Source: Pseudoflavonifractor sp. MSJ-30
GTDB lineage: Bacteria > Bacillota > Clostridia > Oscillospirales > Oscillospiraceae
Assembly (NCBI RefSeq): GCF_018918045.1
Contig: NZ_JAHLPU010000015.1
Span: 24,671 to 88,670, forward strand
Length of the DNA: 64,000 nucleotides
Direction of reading: 5' to 3'
Below the pieces are notes generated by a model. It was not told the DNA's origin, ran no database searches, and saw only the letters and a list, made by a program, of their open reading frames with translations. Numbering within the stretch: position 1 is the first letter of the stretch; each line of letters opens with the position of its first letter. Of this stretch, positions 42,827-50,416 are shown in pieces. Position numbers and translations under genes: made by a program.

Positions 42827-44212
42827 TTACGCCAGGTAAATGGCCTTGCAGGCCTTCATGGTCTCATAGCAATCCAGCTTGCTGACAATCTCCATGGGGG
42901 CGTGCATGCACAGGACGGGGACACCCGCGTCTACGGTGACGATGTTCCGGTTTGCCATGTAGGCAGCCACGGTACCGCCGCCGCCCTGGTCTACCTTGCC
43001 CAGAGTGGCGATCTGCCACTTGACACCGGCGGCGTCCAGAGTGGAACGGACATGCTGCATAGCCTCGGCGGAGGCATCGGAAGCGCCGCCTTTGCCCCGG
43101 GAGCCGGTGTACTTGCAGATGGAAACGCCGTAGTTCAGCATGCTGTTGTTCCGGCGATCGCAGGTCTCGGCGAAGTTGGGGTCAAAGGCATTGGAAACGT
43201 CGGCAGACAGGCAGAAGGAATTGGCAAAGCAATGGCTCAGCTTTACATTCTGGCCGTCACACAGAATCTCCATGAAGTACTCAAAGGCATGGCTCTGCAT
43301 ACCGCTGATGCCCACAGAGCCGATTTCTTCCTTGTCGGCCAGAATGCACACGGCGGTGTGCTTGGGGGTGGGCAGGGTCAGCATGGGCTCCAGCTCGGCA
43401 TAGGCGCAGACCCGGTCATCATGGCCGTAAGCACCCAGCAGGCTCCGGTCCAGGCCCACCTCCCGGCACTTGCCGGCAGGAACCACAGTCAGCTCGGCAG
43501 TGCGGAAATCGTCTTCCACAATGCCGTACTTCTCGTTCAGCAGCCGCATGATGTTCAGCTTCACCAGGTCGCTGCCCTCGCCCTCCAGAGGCTCGGTGCC
43601 CAGAATCACGTTCAGCTGCTCACCGGCAATGCCCTCGGCCAGAGTCTTCTTCATCTGGTCAGCGGACAGGTGGATCAGCAGATCGGAGACCACCAGAATG
43701 GGATCGTTCTCGTCCTCGCCGATGGTGACGGTGACCTGGCTGCCGTCCTTCTTGCAGACCACACCGTGGATGGCCAAAGGCACGCAGGTCCACTGGTACT
43801 TCTTGATGCCGCCATAGTAGTGGGTCTTGAAGTAGGCGATTTCGGAATCCTCATACATGGGCTGGGGCTTCAAATCCATCCGGGGGGAATCCACGTGGGC
43901 AGCGCAGATGTTGGCACCCTGAGCCAGGCTCTCGGTACCCACCACAGCGATCATAAAGCTCTTGCCACGATTGTTCATGTAAATCTTGTCGCCGGGCTTG
44001 ACCTCCATACCGGGGACAGCGGGCTTAAAGCCGTGCTTCTCGGCCTCGACGGTAGCCCATGCGGTGGCTTCCCGCTCGGTCTTGCAGGCATCCATAAAAG
44101 CGGCGTAGCGCTTGCAATAGGCTTCCATTTCGGCACGGTCCTCATCGGACAGACCTGCGTAGCCGTTCTTGGGGCTGCTCAGCAGCGCTTCGCGGAGTTC
44201 ATCAACGTTCAT
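42827..44212 (-). CDS. M18 family aminopeptidase
   Basis: Zinc aminopeptidase of 461 residues that removes N-terminal residues, with preference for acidic ones in many family members. Metal and catalytic motifs in order: AAHVDSPRMDLKP (residue ~100), YGHDDRVCAYAEL (~265), ADKEEIGSVGISG with the two glutamates (~290), SADVSNAFDPNF (~340) and the last histidine in MHAPMEIVSKLD near the C-terminus. Length and motifs match the family; cytosolic, expected as a large multimer. Single gene with terminator; 61 bp after coaE. Confidence 0.94.
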   Translation of the reverse strand: MNVDELREALLSSPKNGYAGLSDEDRAEMEAYCKRYAAFMDACKTEREATAWATVEAEKHGFKPAVPGMEVKPGDKIYMNNRGKSFMIAVVGTESLAQGANICAAHVDSPRMDLKPQPMYEDSEIAYFKTHYYGGIKKYQWTCVPLAIHGVVCKKDGSQVTVTIGEDENDPILVVSDLLIHLSADQMKKTLAEGIAGEQLNVILGTEPLEGEGSDLVKLNIMRLLNEKYGIVEDDFRTAELTVVPAGKCREVGLDRSLLGAYGHDDRVCAYAELEPMLTLPTPKHTAVCILADKEEIGSVGISGMQSHAFEYFMEILCDGQNVKLSHCFANSFCLSADVSNAFDPNFAETCDRRNNSMLNYGVSICKYTGSRGKGGASDASAEAMQHVRSTLDAAGVKWQIATLGKVDQGGGGTVAAYMANRNIVTVDAGVPVLCMHAPMEIVSKLDCYETMKACKAIYLA

Positions 44213-44273
44213 TTGTCATTCCTCCATAATATGAGATTCTGTCAGTGTATTTCACTCAACAACAACAGTCTTC

Positions 44274-44849
44274 CTATATTATACATAGATTTTGCAAAAA
44301 AGCAAGGCACTTCTCTCTGAATTGGGCCTGTGTGCCGTTGTTTTCCAGGGTACAGGTACACTTTTCCCGGAACCAGTTTTCCTCGTGCTGTGCGGCGATG
44401 CGGCTGCGGGCGTAGCTTTCCGGGATGGAATCCCGGGCCATAAGACGGCGGACCCGTTCCTCCATGGGGGCCGTGACGGCAACTGTCACATCGCAAAGGC
44501 TGTCCAGTCCGCTTTCAAACAGAGCAATAGCATCGATGGCCGCCAGCTTCGGCTTTTGGGCCAATACCTTCTCTACCTCCCGGCGAACGCTGGCGTGCGT
44601 AATGGCGTTCAGGTCGGCAAGGGCCTTGGGATTCCGGTAAACCAGGGCCCCCAGCTTTTTCAGATTTCTGCCGCCATCCTCCACCGTACCGGGGAATCGG
44701 GCCTCAATGGCGGAAAGCATGGCGGTGTCCGTCCGAAGGAGCTCATGGTAAATGGCGTCGCAGTCCATGACCACGCCCCCTGCTTCCCGGATGCAGGCAA
44801 GCAGCGTTGTTTTGCCGCAGCCGGTGCCGCCGGTAATACCCAGAATCAT
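44274..44849 (-). CDS. coaE: Dephospho-CoA kinase
   Basis: Last enzyme of coenzyme A synthesis, 191 residues. P-loop GITGGTGCGKTTLL at the N-terminus, substrate-binding DCDAIYHELL (residue ~29), GALVYRNPKALADLNAITHA (~67) and the lid segment RLMARDSIPESYARSRIAAQ (~130). Its ATG overlaps the stop of the Sua5-type gene by 4 bp, so the two are coupled, with the tRNA modification gene upstream. Confidence 0.95.
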   Translation of the reverse strand: MILGITGGTGCGKTTLLACIREAGGVVMDCDAIYHELLRTDTAMLSAIEARFPGTVEDGGRNLKKLGALVYRNPKALADLNAITHASVRREVEKVLAQKPKLAAIDAIALFESGLDSLCDVTVAVTAPMEERVRRLMARDSIPESYARSRIAAQHEENWFREKCTCTLENNGTQAQFREKCLAFLQNLCII

Positions 44850-45880
44850 GCTTCCGCCTCCGCGTCCACAATGTGGAAGGCCGCGGCCTTTTTCAGTCGA
44901 TTCTGCACGGCATAGGCCACGCCGCCGCCCACAGGACAGCGGGCATAGACCTGATGGATGCCTGGGTCGTCCAGGATACGCAGGGCAGAGAACAGCCCGG
45001 CGCTGAGGGTGTTCACATCCGCCTCTCTGCCATATGCCAGCGGGGCGCAGTCGGCGTACAGGGCCAACTCTTCTTCAAAGCACAGCACCCGATCCCCAGG
45101 AGTGAAGTGGGCATGGATATAAGCGGCGGCCTTCTCCCGGCTGCCGGAGACGATGACCACAGGCTCCGCCGGGGCATAATGGCGGTACTTCATACCCGGT
45201 GCCTTCACCACGGCATCTTTGTCAATCTGCGCTGTAACTGCCTTATCCACCACCAGGTCACCCAAAACCTCAATAAGCTGCTCCGGCGTGATCCCGCCGG
45301 GGCGCAGAAGGCGGGGACGGTCCTCGGTCAGATCCACAATGGTAGATTCCACACCCACCCGGCAGGGGCCGCCGTCCACAATGGCGTCGATTCTTCCATC
45401 ATGGTCGTGGCGCACATGCTCGGCGGTGGTGGTAGAGGGCTTGCCGGAAATATTGGCGGAGGGGGCCGCAATGGGTACCCCAGCCAGCGCAATGATCCTA
45501 CGGGTCACATCGCTGTCCGGGCAGCGGACAGCCACAGTGTCCAGACCCGCGGTGGTCCGTTTGGGCACAATATCCTTCACGGGCAGCACCATGGTCAAAG
45601 GACCGGGCCAGAATTTTTCCGCCAGACGGTAGGCGCTTTCCGGAATGTCGTGACAGAACCGCTCCATCTCCCCGGGCTGCGCCACATGGAGGATCAGGGG
45701 ATTGTCCTGGGGCCGCCCCTTCGCCTCGAAAATCTTCAGGACAGCGTTTTCATCCAGTCCATTGGCCCCCAGACCGTAAACCGTCTCCGTGGGAATGGCC
45801 ACCAGGCCGCCGCTGCGGATGATCTCCGCGGCAATCGCCGCAGTATCAGGGGCGTTGGCATCTAAGAATAAGGTTTTCAA
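44846..45880 (-). CDS. L-threonylcarbamoyladenylate synthase (Sua5 type)
   Basis: Makes threonylcarbamoyl-AMP from threonine, bicarbonate and ATP for t6A37 modification of ANN-decoding tRNAs. Residues ~10-205 are the YrdC domain (IPTETVYGLGANGLDENAVL, KGRPQDNPLILH, PGPLTMVLP, PSANISGKPSTT), and ~235-344 the extra Sua5 domain after a linker (GMKYRHYAPAEPVVIV). No ATG fits; a TTG at 45880 lies 10 bp after GGAGG and gives the expected N-terminus, so I annotate 344 residues from there. Confidence 0.92.
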   Translation of the reverse strand: MKTLFLDANAPDTAAIAAEIIRSGGLVAIPTETVYGLGANGLDENAVLKIFEAKGRPQDNPLILHVAQPGEMERFCHDIPESAYRLAEKFWPGPLTMVLPVKDIVPKRTTAGLDTVAVRCPDSDVTRRIIALAGVPIAAPSANISGKPSTTTAEHVRHDHDGRIDAIVDGGPCRVGVESTIVDLTEDRPRLLRPGGITPEQLIEVLGDLVVDKAVTAQIDKDAVVKAPGMKYRHYAPAEPVVIVSGSREKAAAYIHAHFTPGDRVLCFEEELALYADCAPLAYGREADVNTLSAGLFSALRILDDPGIHQVYARCPVGGGVAYAVQNRLKKAAAFHIVDAEAEA

Positions 45881-45907
45881 TTCTTTACTACCTCCATGAG
45901 GGGTGAC

Positions 45908-46023
45908 AAATTGACAATTCACAATTGACAGCTGACAATTGCGGTATCCCCTTCGGAGATTTTTTGAAATAGTCCCGAAGGGACACCGTCATTGTCAATT
46001 ATACATTGTCAATTGTCAATTTT
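45908..46023. repeat. AATTGACA-type inverted-repeat element
   Basis: The left half (AAATTGACAATTCACAATTG, later GGTATCCCCTTCGG) and the complement of the right half (AAATTGACAATTGACAATGT, later GGTGTCCCTTCGG) form an imperfect inverted repeat of ~48 bp around a short AT-rich centre. The ends are built from short AATTGACA-like units. About 116 bp, no open frame, in the gap between tpiA and the Sua5-type gene. Distinct from the GTAGGGG family. Confidence 0.7.
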
Positions 46024-46031
46024 TCTCACGC

Positions 46032-46067
46032 AAAAGAGGGAGAAAACACCCTCCGGTGTTTCCTCCC
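46032..46067 (-). terminator. Terminator of tpiA
   Basis: Minus strand: GGGAGGAAACACC, loop GGAG, GGTGTTTTCTCCC, then TCTTTTG; 13-bp stem with one mismatch, 17 bp after the tpiA stop. Confidence 0.82.
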
Positions 46068-46083
46068 TTCCTGAAAGCGAAAA

Positions 46084-46860
46084 TTATTCGTTGGGCTGGT
46101 TGGCTGCCTCAATGATCTTTACGAACTTCTCGGGAACCAGGGAAGCGCCGCCGATCAGGCCGCCATCGATGTCGGGCTGGGCCAGCAGCTCGAAGGCGTT
46201 TTTGTCGTTCATGGAGCCGCCGTACAGGATGGAGATGGCCCGGGCGTTCTTGGAGGAGTACAGCTTGCGGACAGCGGCACGGATGCTCTCGCAGACTTCC
46301 TCAGCCTGCTCAGGAGAAGCGGTGCGGCCAGTGCCGATGGCCCAGATGGGCTCGTAGGCGATGATGACCTTGCGGATCTTGTCCTCGGGGACGCCAGCCA
46401 GACCCAGCTTGATCTGCATGGTAATCCACTCGGTGGTAATGCCGGACTCTCTCTGCTCCAGAGTCTCGCCGCAGCACATAATGGGGGTCAAGCCAGCGTC
46501 CAGAGCAGCCAGAACCTTGGCATTGACATCAGCGTCGGTTTCGCCCATGGCGCGGCGCTCGGAGTGGCCGATGATGACGTACTTGCAGCCTGCATCCACC
46601 AGCATGTTGGTAGCAATCTCGCCGGTGTAAGCGCCGGAGGCATTGGCGTTGCAGTTCTCTGCGCCGATGCCGATGCGGGTCTCACGGACAGCGCGGACGG
46701 CAGCGGGGATATCCACAGCGGGAACGCACAGAGCTACATCGCACCAGCGGCCCTTGGGCATAATTGCCTTCAGCTGGGTCATAAACTCCTTGGTTTCGGA
46801 GGGGGTCTTGTTCATCTTCCAGTTGCCGGCGATGACGGTCTTGCGATACTTTCTGTTCAT
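46084..46860 (-). CDS. tpiA: Triosephosphate isomerase
   Basis: Glycolytic enzyme of 258 residues interconverting DHAP and glyceraldehyde 3-phosphate. Active site: lysine in AGNWKMNKT (residue ~14), histidine in [10 protein letters not shown] (~97), glutamate in [15 protein letters not shown] (~170), and phosphate-binding ILYGGSMND and GGLIGGASL at the end. Full length. It has the same orientation as pgk upstream, but two repeat elements and a palindrome lie between them, so it may have its own promoter in that gap. Confidence 0.98.
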   Translation of the reverse strand: MNRKYRKTVIAGNWKMNKTPSETKEFMTQLKAIMPKGRWCDVALCVPAVDIPAAVRAVRETRIGIGAENCNANASGAYTGEIATNMLVDAGCKYVIIGHSERRAMGETDADVNAKVLAALDAGLTPIMCCGETLEQRESGITTEWITMQIKLGLAGVPEDKIRKVIIAYEPIWAIGTGRTASPEQAEEVCESIRAAVRKLYSSKNARAISILYGGSMNDKNAFELLAQPDIDGGLIGGASLVPEKFVKIIEAANQPNE

Positions 46861-46913
46861 TGTTGATTACTCCTTGTTTCTTCTTGCATATGTCTACACT
46901 CTGAAAAGAATGT

Positions 46914-46930
46914 AATTGATACAATCAATT
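46914..46930. promoter_or_regulatory. 17-bp palindrome upstream of tpiA
   Basis: AATTGAT, ACA, ATCAATT: a perfect palindrome 54 bp upstream of the tpiA start. No T tract follows. It could be an operator; no matching regulator is known from the window. Confidence 0.4.
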
Positions 46931-46998
46931 TCTGCAGGTGCGGCAGATTCGGCCAGAATCCCGATAAGATCGGGTCAATTGAACGCTGCTTTCTGCCT

Positions 46999-47095
46999 GT
47001 AGGGGCCGATGCCTACATCGGCCCGCATACCGAAGAATCTCGTATCAGGCAGATCATAGCCGCGCCCTAAGGGCGATGTGGGCATCGCCCCCTAC
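46999..47095. repeat. MITE-like element, copy C (97 bp)
   Basis: Left end GTAGGGGCCGATGCCTACAT, complement of right end GTAGGGGGCGATGCCCACAT: inverted repeats of ~25 bp, each palindromic, around ~45 bp of unique sequence. Lies between tpiA and pgk. The 301-bp gap also holds the tpiA palindrome and the half-element at 47112. Confidence 0.75.
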
Positions 47096-47111
47096 GTTGA
47101 CGGCCTTTTCC

Positions 47112-47134
47112 GGGCGGCAGATTGCCGCCCCTAC
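47112..47134. repeat. Half-element hairpin next to pgk
   Basis: GGGCGGCAGATTGCCGCCC followed by CTAC: one palindromic end of the same general type (its complement begins GTAGGGGCGGCAATC) without a partner. 28 bp after the pgk stop on the minus strand; it may also act as pgk terminator although no T tract follows. Confidence 0.6.
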
Positions 47135-47161
47135 AGCCATAGTTTCAAATTACGCGAACGC

Positions 47162-48361
47162 TTATTTATCCTGCAGGCAGGCGATGCCGGGCAGCTCCAG
47201 ACCTTCCAGGAACTCCAGAGAAGCGCCGCCGCCGGTGGAGATGTGGGTGATCTTGTCAGCAAAGCCCAGCTGCTCGCAGGCCGCGGCGCTGTCGCCGCCG
47301 CCGACGATGGTCACAGCGGAGCTTTCCGCCAGTGCCTGAGCAACGGCAATGGTACCCTTTGCCAGAGTGGGGTTCTCGAACACGCCCATAGGTCCGTTCC
47401 AGACAACAGTCTTGGCGCTCTTCGCGGCATCCGCAAACAGGGCCTGACTCTTCTCTCCGATATCCAGGCCCATCTTGTCGGCAGGGATAGCGTCGGCGGG
47501 AACAGTCTGCACATCAATGGGGCCATCGATGGGGTCAGGGAAGGAAGCGGCGACCACAGCGTCCACGGGCAGCAGCAGCTTTACGCCCTTTGCCTCAGCC
47601 TTGGCCATCATTTCCTTGCAGTAGTCAATCTTCTCGGAGTCCACCAGAGACTTGCCAATGTTGTAGCCCTTGGCAGCCAGGAATGTGAAGGCCATGCCGC
47701 CGCCGATAATCAGGGTGTCTACCTTCTCCAGCAGGTTGTTGATGACATTCAGCTTGTCGGAGACCTTTGCGCCGCCCAGGATGGCGACGAAGGGCCGCTC
47801 GGGATCCGCCAGGGCCTTGCCCATGATGGAAACTTCCTTCTGGACCAGGTAGCCGCAGACGGCGGGCAGGTAGTCAGCCACACCGGCAGTGGAGGAGTGG
47901 GCACGGTGGGCAGTGCCGAAAGCGTCATTCACAAACAGGTCTGCCATGGAGGCCAGAGCCTTGCTCAGCTCGGGATCATTCTTTGTCTCGCCCTTCTCAA
48001 AACGGGTGTTCTCCAGCAGCATGACCTCGCCGTCCTTCAGAGCGGCAGCCTTTGCCTTGGCATCCTCACCCACAACGTCCTTTGCCATAATGACAGGCTT
48101 GCCCAGCAGCTCGGAAATGCGGTCAGCCACCACCTTCAGGCTCAGCTCGGGCTTCCACTCACCCTTGGGCTTGCCCATATGGGAGCAGAGGATGACCTTA
48201 GCGTTGTGGTCGACCAGATACTTGATGGTAGGCATTGCTGCCACAATACGCTTGTCAGAGGTGATTTTGCCATTCTTGGTGGGAACATTGAAGTCGCAGC
48301 GGCACAGGACCCGCTTGCCGGATACGTTGACATCCTCGATGGATTTCTTATTGTAGTTCAT
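47162..48361 (-). CDS. pgk: Phosphoglycerate kinase
   Basis: Glycolytic enzyme of 399 residues that makes ATP from 1,3-bisphosphoglycerate. Substrate motif [19 protein letters not shown] (residue ~22), CSHMGKPKG (~60), [14 protein letters not shown] (~115), [18 protein letters not shown] (~195) and the C-terminal nucleotide site [27 protein letters not shown]. Full length. TTTGGAGGAA precedes the ATG. trmL lies 24 bp upstream on the same strand and may share its promoter. Confidence 0.98.
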   Translation of the reverse strand: MNYNKKSIEDVNVSGKRVLCRCDFNVPTKNGKITSDKRIVAAMPTIKYLVDHNAKVILCSHMGKPKGEWKPELSLKVVADRISELLGKPVIMAKDVVGEDAKAKAAALKDGEVMLLENTRFEKGETKNDPELSKALASMADLFVNDAFGTAHRAHSSTAGVADYLPAVCGYLVQKEVSIMGKALADPERPFVAILGGAKVSDKLNVINNLLEKVDTLIIGGGMAFTFLAAKGYNIGKSLVDSEKIDYCKEMMAKAEAKGVKLLLPVDAVVAASFPDPIDGPIDVQTVPADAIPADKMGLDIGEKSQALFADAAKSAKTVVWNGPMGVFENPTLAKGTIAVAQALAESSAVTIVGGGDSAAACEQLGFADKITHISTGGGASLEFLEGLELPGIACLQDK

Positions 48362-48385
48362 GTTGATTCCTCCAAATTACCGGGG

Positions 48386-48868
48386 TTAACCCCGCATTTT
48401 GCCAAAATCTTTCAAATGTGGAAAGGACAACTGCCGCAGTGCTTCGAATACCGTTACCGCCACCGCATTGCTCAGGTTCAGGCTTCTCGCCTCCGGGCGC
48501 ATGGGAATGCGGACACAACTCTCCCGGTGAGCCTCCAGAAAATCCTCCGGCAGGCCCCTGGTCTCTTTCCCGAAGAAAAGGAACGCCCCGTCATGATACT
48601 GTGCCTCGGTATAGCTCCGGGGTGCTTTTGTGGACAGGCACCACATTTCCGTGACCTGATTTCTGGCGAAAAAATCCTCCAGATTCTCGTAGTCCAGCAC
48701 CTCCACCAGATTCCAATAGTCCAGCCCGGCCCGTTTGACAGCCTTTTCAGAGATGTCAAAGCCCAGCGGACGGATCAGATGGAGGCGGCAGCCGGTCGCG
48801 GCGCACGTTCTGGCAATGTTGCCGCAGTTCTGTGGAATTTCCGGCTCCACCAGTACAACATTCAGCAT
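48386..48868 (-). CDS. trmL: tRNA (cytidine/uridine-2'-O-)-methyltransferase TrmL
   Basis: SPOUT methyltransferase of 160 residues that methylates the ribose of the wobble base (C34/U34) of certain leucine tRNAs. Knot motifs: VEPEIPQNCGNIARTCAATG (residue ~8), LFFGKETRGLPEDFLEAH (~98) and IPMRPEARSLNLSNAVAVTV (~122), the SAM-binding trefoil. Length fits TrmL/CspR. First gene of a unit with pgk. Confidence 0.94.
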   Translation of the reverse strand: MLNVVLVEPEIPQNCGNIARTCAATGCRLHLIRPLGFDISEKAVKRAGLDYWNLVEVLDYENLEDFFARNQVTEMWCLSTKAPRSYTEAQYHDGAFLFFGKETRGLPEDFLEAHRESCVRIPMRPEARSLNLSNAVAVTVFEALRQLSFPHLKDFGKMRG

Positions 48869-48926
48869 CGCCGTTCACCTCGAAATTTTCTCTGCGGATT
48901 GGCAGAACCCAATCCATACAGCCCCT

Positions 48927-48955
48927 ATTGTAAGCCAAAACCGGCCTAAAATCAA
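48927..48955 (-). promoter_or_regulatory. Promoter of trmL-pgk
   Basis: Minus strand: TTGATT (48955-48950), 17-bp spacer, TACAAT (48932-48927), 59 bp before the trmL ATG. Confidence 0.65.
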
Positions 48956-49153
48956 TGAAAAAATGAAAAAAATCGATATTTTTTTACGATAACACCAGAT
49001 GCAATTTTTTACGGCACCTTTTCTTGTGAATTTTGCACCTTACAAGCTATCTTTTCAAGCATTAAATTGTCGATTTTGGTAACGACACATAAATATGCAA
49101 AAATAACAGCGACGCCGGCGGCTGCGATTCAACACATCGTTTTTTCCAGACAA
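48956..49153. other. AT-rich gap without recognisable gene
   Basis: Between the trmL promoter and the tRNA terminator I see no coding frame or known RNA. An AT palindrome (AAAAAATCGATATTTTTT) lies near 48967-48985. Confidence 0.5.
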
Positions 49154-49189
49154 AGCAAAAGAGACCTGCTTCCGCAGATCTCTTTTGCT
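49154..49189 (-). terminator. Terminator of the tRNA operon
   Basis: A 16-bp stem AGCAAAAGAGATCTGC, GGAA loop, GCAGGTCTCTTTTGCT on the minus strand, beginning at the CCA end of tRNA-Gly. The T stretch is within the stem and after it (TTTGCTTTGT). Confidence 0.8.
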
Positions 49190-49264
49190 GGAGCGGGTGA
49201 CGAGGCTCGAACTCGCTACCTCCACCTTGGCAAGGTGGCGCTCTACCGGATGAGCTACACCCGC
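49189..49264 (-). tRNA. tRNA-Gly (anticodon GCC)
   Basis: 76 nt including an encoded CCA. Acceptor GCGGGTG/CACCCGC, D arm AGCTCATCCGGTAGAGC-type, anticodon stem CACCT/AGGTGG with loop TTGCCAA, and T loop GTTCGAG. All stems pair. Confidence 0.97.
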
Positions 49265-49304
49265 ATAAATCCTTCCGGGACGGGTCATATCTCAGAAGGA
49301 TGTC

Positions 49305-49380
<76 letters not shown>

Positions 49381-49460
49381 ATATACCAGACGCTGTCTCG
49401 CACAGCTTTGGTATTATACAACAGCGAACCCTGTTTGTCAACCGCTTTTTAACATTTTCT

Positions 49461-50261
49461 TCACATGTCCCGCAATTCGGCCAAAACCTTTCCAAGGCTC
49501 TCATGAAAGACCAGGTCTGCCCGGTCATCATAGGGCGTGGGATCCCGGTTGATAAGCACCAGGCGATTCCCTCGATAATAACGCAGAAAACCCGCTGCGG
49601 GGTACACGGTCAGACTGGTACCCGCCACCAGCAGCAAATCTGCCCGGGCAATTGCATTGACGGCCCCTTCCACGGTCTTTTCATCCAGCCCTTCCTCATA
49701 GAGCACCACATCCGGTTTCACGATGCCGCCGCAGTCACAGCGGGGTACGTCATCGCGGTTCTTCACAAATGCGGCCGGATAGAATTTACCGCAGCAGGTG
49801 CAGTAATTGCGCAAAATGGAGCCGTGGAGCTCATAGACATGCCGAGAGCCCGCCTTCTGGTGCAGCCCATCAATATTCTGGGTCACCACCGCCAGGAGCT
49901 TCCCTTCCTGCTCCCATCTGGCCAAAGTCTTATGCGTGATGTTGGGTTCCACATCCATTGGCATCATTTTCTCCCGATAAAATCGGAAAAAATACTCCGG
50001 ATTCCGGAGATAAAAACTGTGACTGATGATGGTCTCCGGAGGATACTCAAATTTCTGGCTGTACAGCCCGTCCACACTCCGAAAATCCGGCACGCCGGAT
50101 TCGGTGGAGACACTGTCGTTAGGCCTCCATGTTTCGCTGTAAAGGCCATCTTTGCTTCGGAAATCTTTCACGCCGCTTTCGGTGCTTACACCAGCACCGG
50201 TGAAGGCCACAATATTGCGGCTCTCTTTCACCCATTCCCGCAAAATCTCGATCTTGTCCAT
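49461..50261 (-). CDS. Sirtuin (NAD-dependent deacylase) with duplicated NAD motif
   Basis: Sir2-family protein of 266 residues. Usual parts: GAG motif FTGAGVSTESGV (residue ~20), catalytic region VVTQNIDGLHQKAGS with the histidine in ELHGS (~148), a zinc site made of CTCC and CDC pairs (~155-180), GTSLTVYPAAGF and the NAD-binding NRDPTPYDDRAD. Unusual: the ESGxxDFRSxDGLYS segment occurs twice, at residues 25-42 and 51-68 (16 of 18 residues equal), where normal family members have it once. The first copy has VKDFRS, the second the normal VPDFRS. ATG at 50261 with AGGAGGTG before it. Located next to a prophage end. Confidence 0.92.
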   Translation of the reverse strand: MDKIEILREWVKESRNIVAFTGAGVSTESGVKDFRSKDGLYSETWRPNDSVSTESGVPDFRSVDGLYSQKFEYPPETIISHSFYLRNPEYFFRFYREKMMPMDVEPNITHKTLARWEQEGKLLAVVTQNIDGLHQKAGSRHVYELHGSILRNYCTCCGKFYPAAFVKNRDDVPRCDCGGIVKPDVVLYEEGLDEKTVEGAVNAIARADLLLVAGTSLTVYPAAGFLRYYRGNRLVLINRDPTPYDDRADLVFHESLGKVLAELRDM

Positions 50262-50349
50262 AGAAACACCTCCTATGGAAATAGTAGCGCTGGTTTGCTG
50301 CCCTGTCAACAGTTTCTTCTTTTGTAACCAGATTGTTCCTTTTCTGTTG

Positions 50350-50388
50350 TTGCTTTTCTTCCCTGCGAAGCTACTATGAACGTAGCTT
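50350..50388 (+). promoter_or_regulatory. Candidate promoter and operator of the winged-helix gene
   Basis: TTGCTT (50350-50355), 16-bp spacer, TACTAT (50372-50377). An inverted repeat AAGCTAC...GTAGCTT (50368-50374, 50382-50388) covers the -10 box, which would fit repression. Confidence 0.4.
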
Positions 50389-50416
50389 TTGCATCTTACA
50401 AATGGGGGTTGGGGAA

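Noticed and set aside
48967..48985. AT-rich palindrome as an rho-independent terminator or origin.
   Set aside because: No GC stem, no DnaA-box cluster and no neighbouring replication gene.
49461..50261. The sirtuin as part of a known Sir2-based anti-phage system (Thoeris, DSR, pAgo-Sir2).
   Set aside because: It has the zinc-binding deacylase layout and no TIR, Argonaute or large C-terminal partner domain; only its position near the prophage invited the idea.
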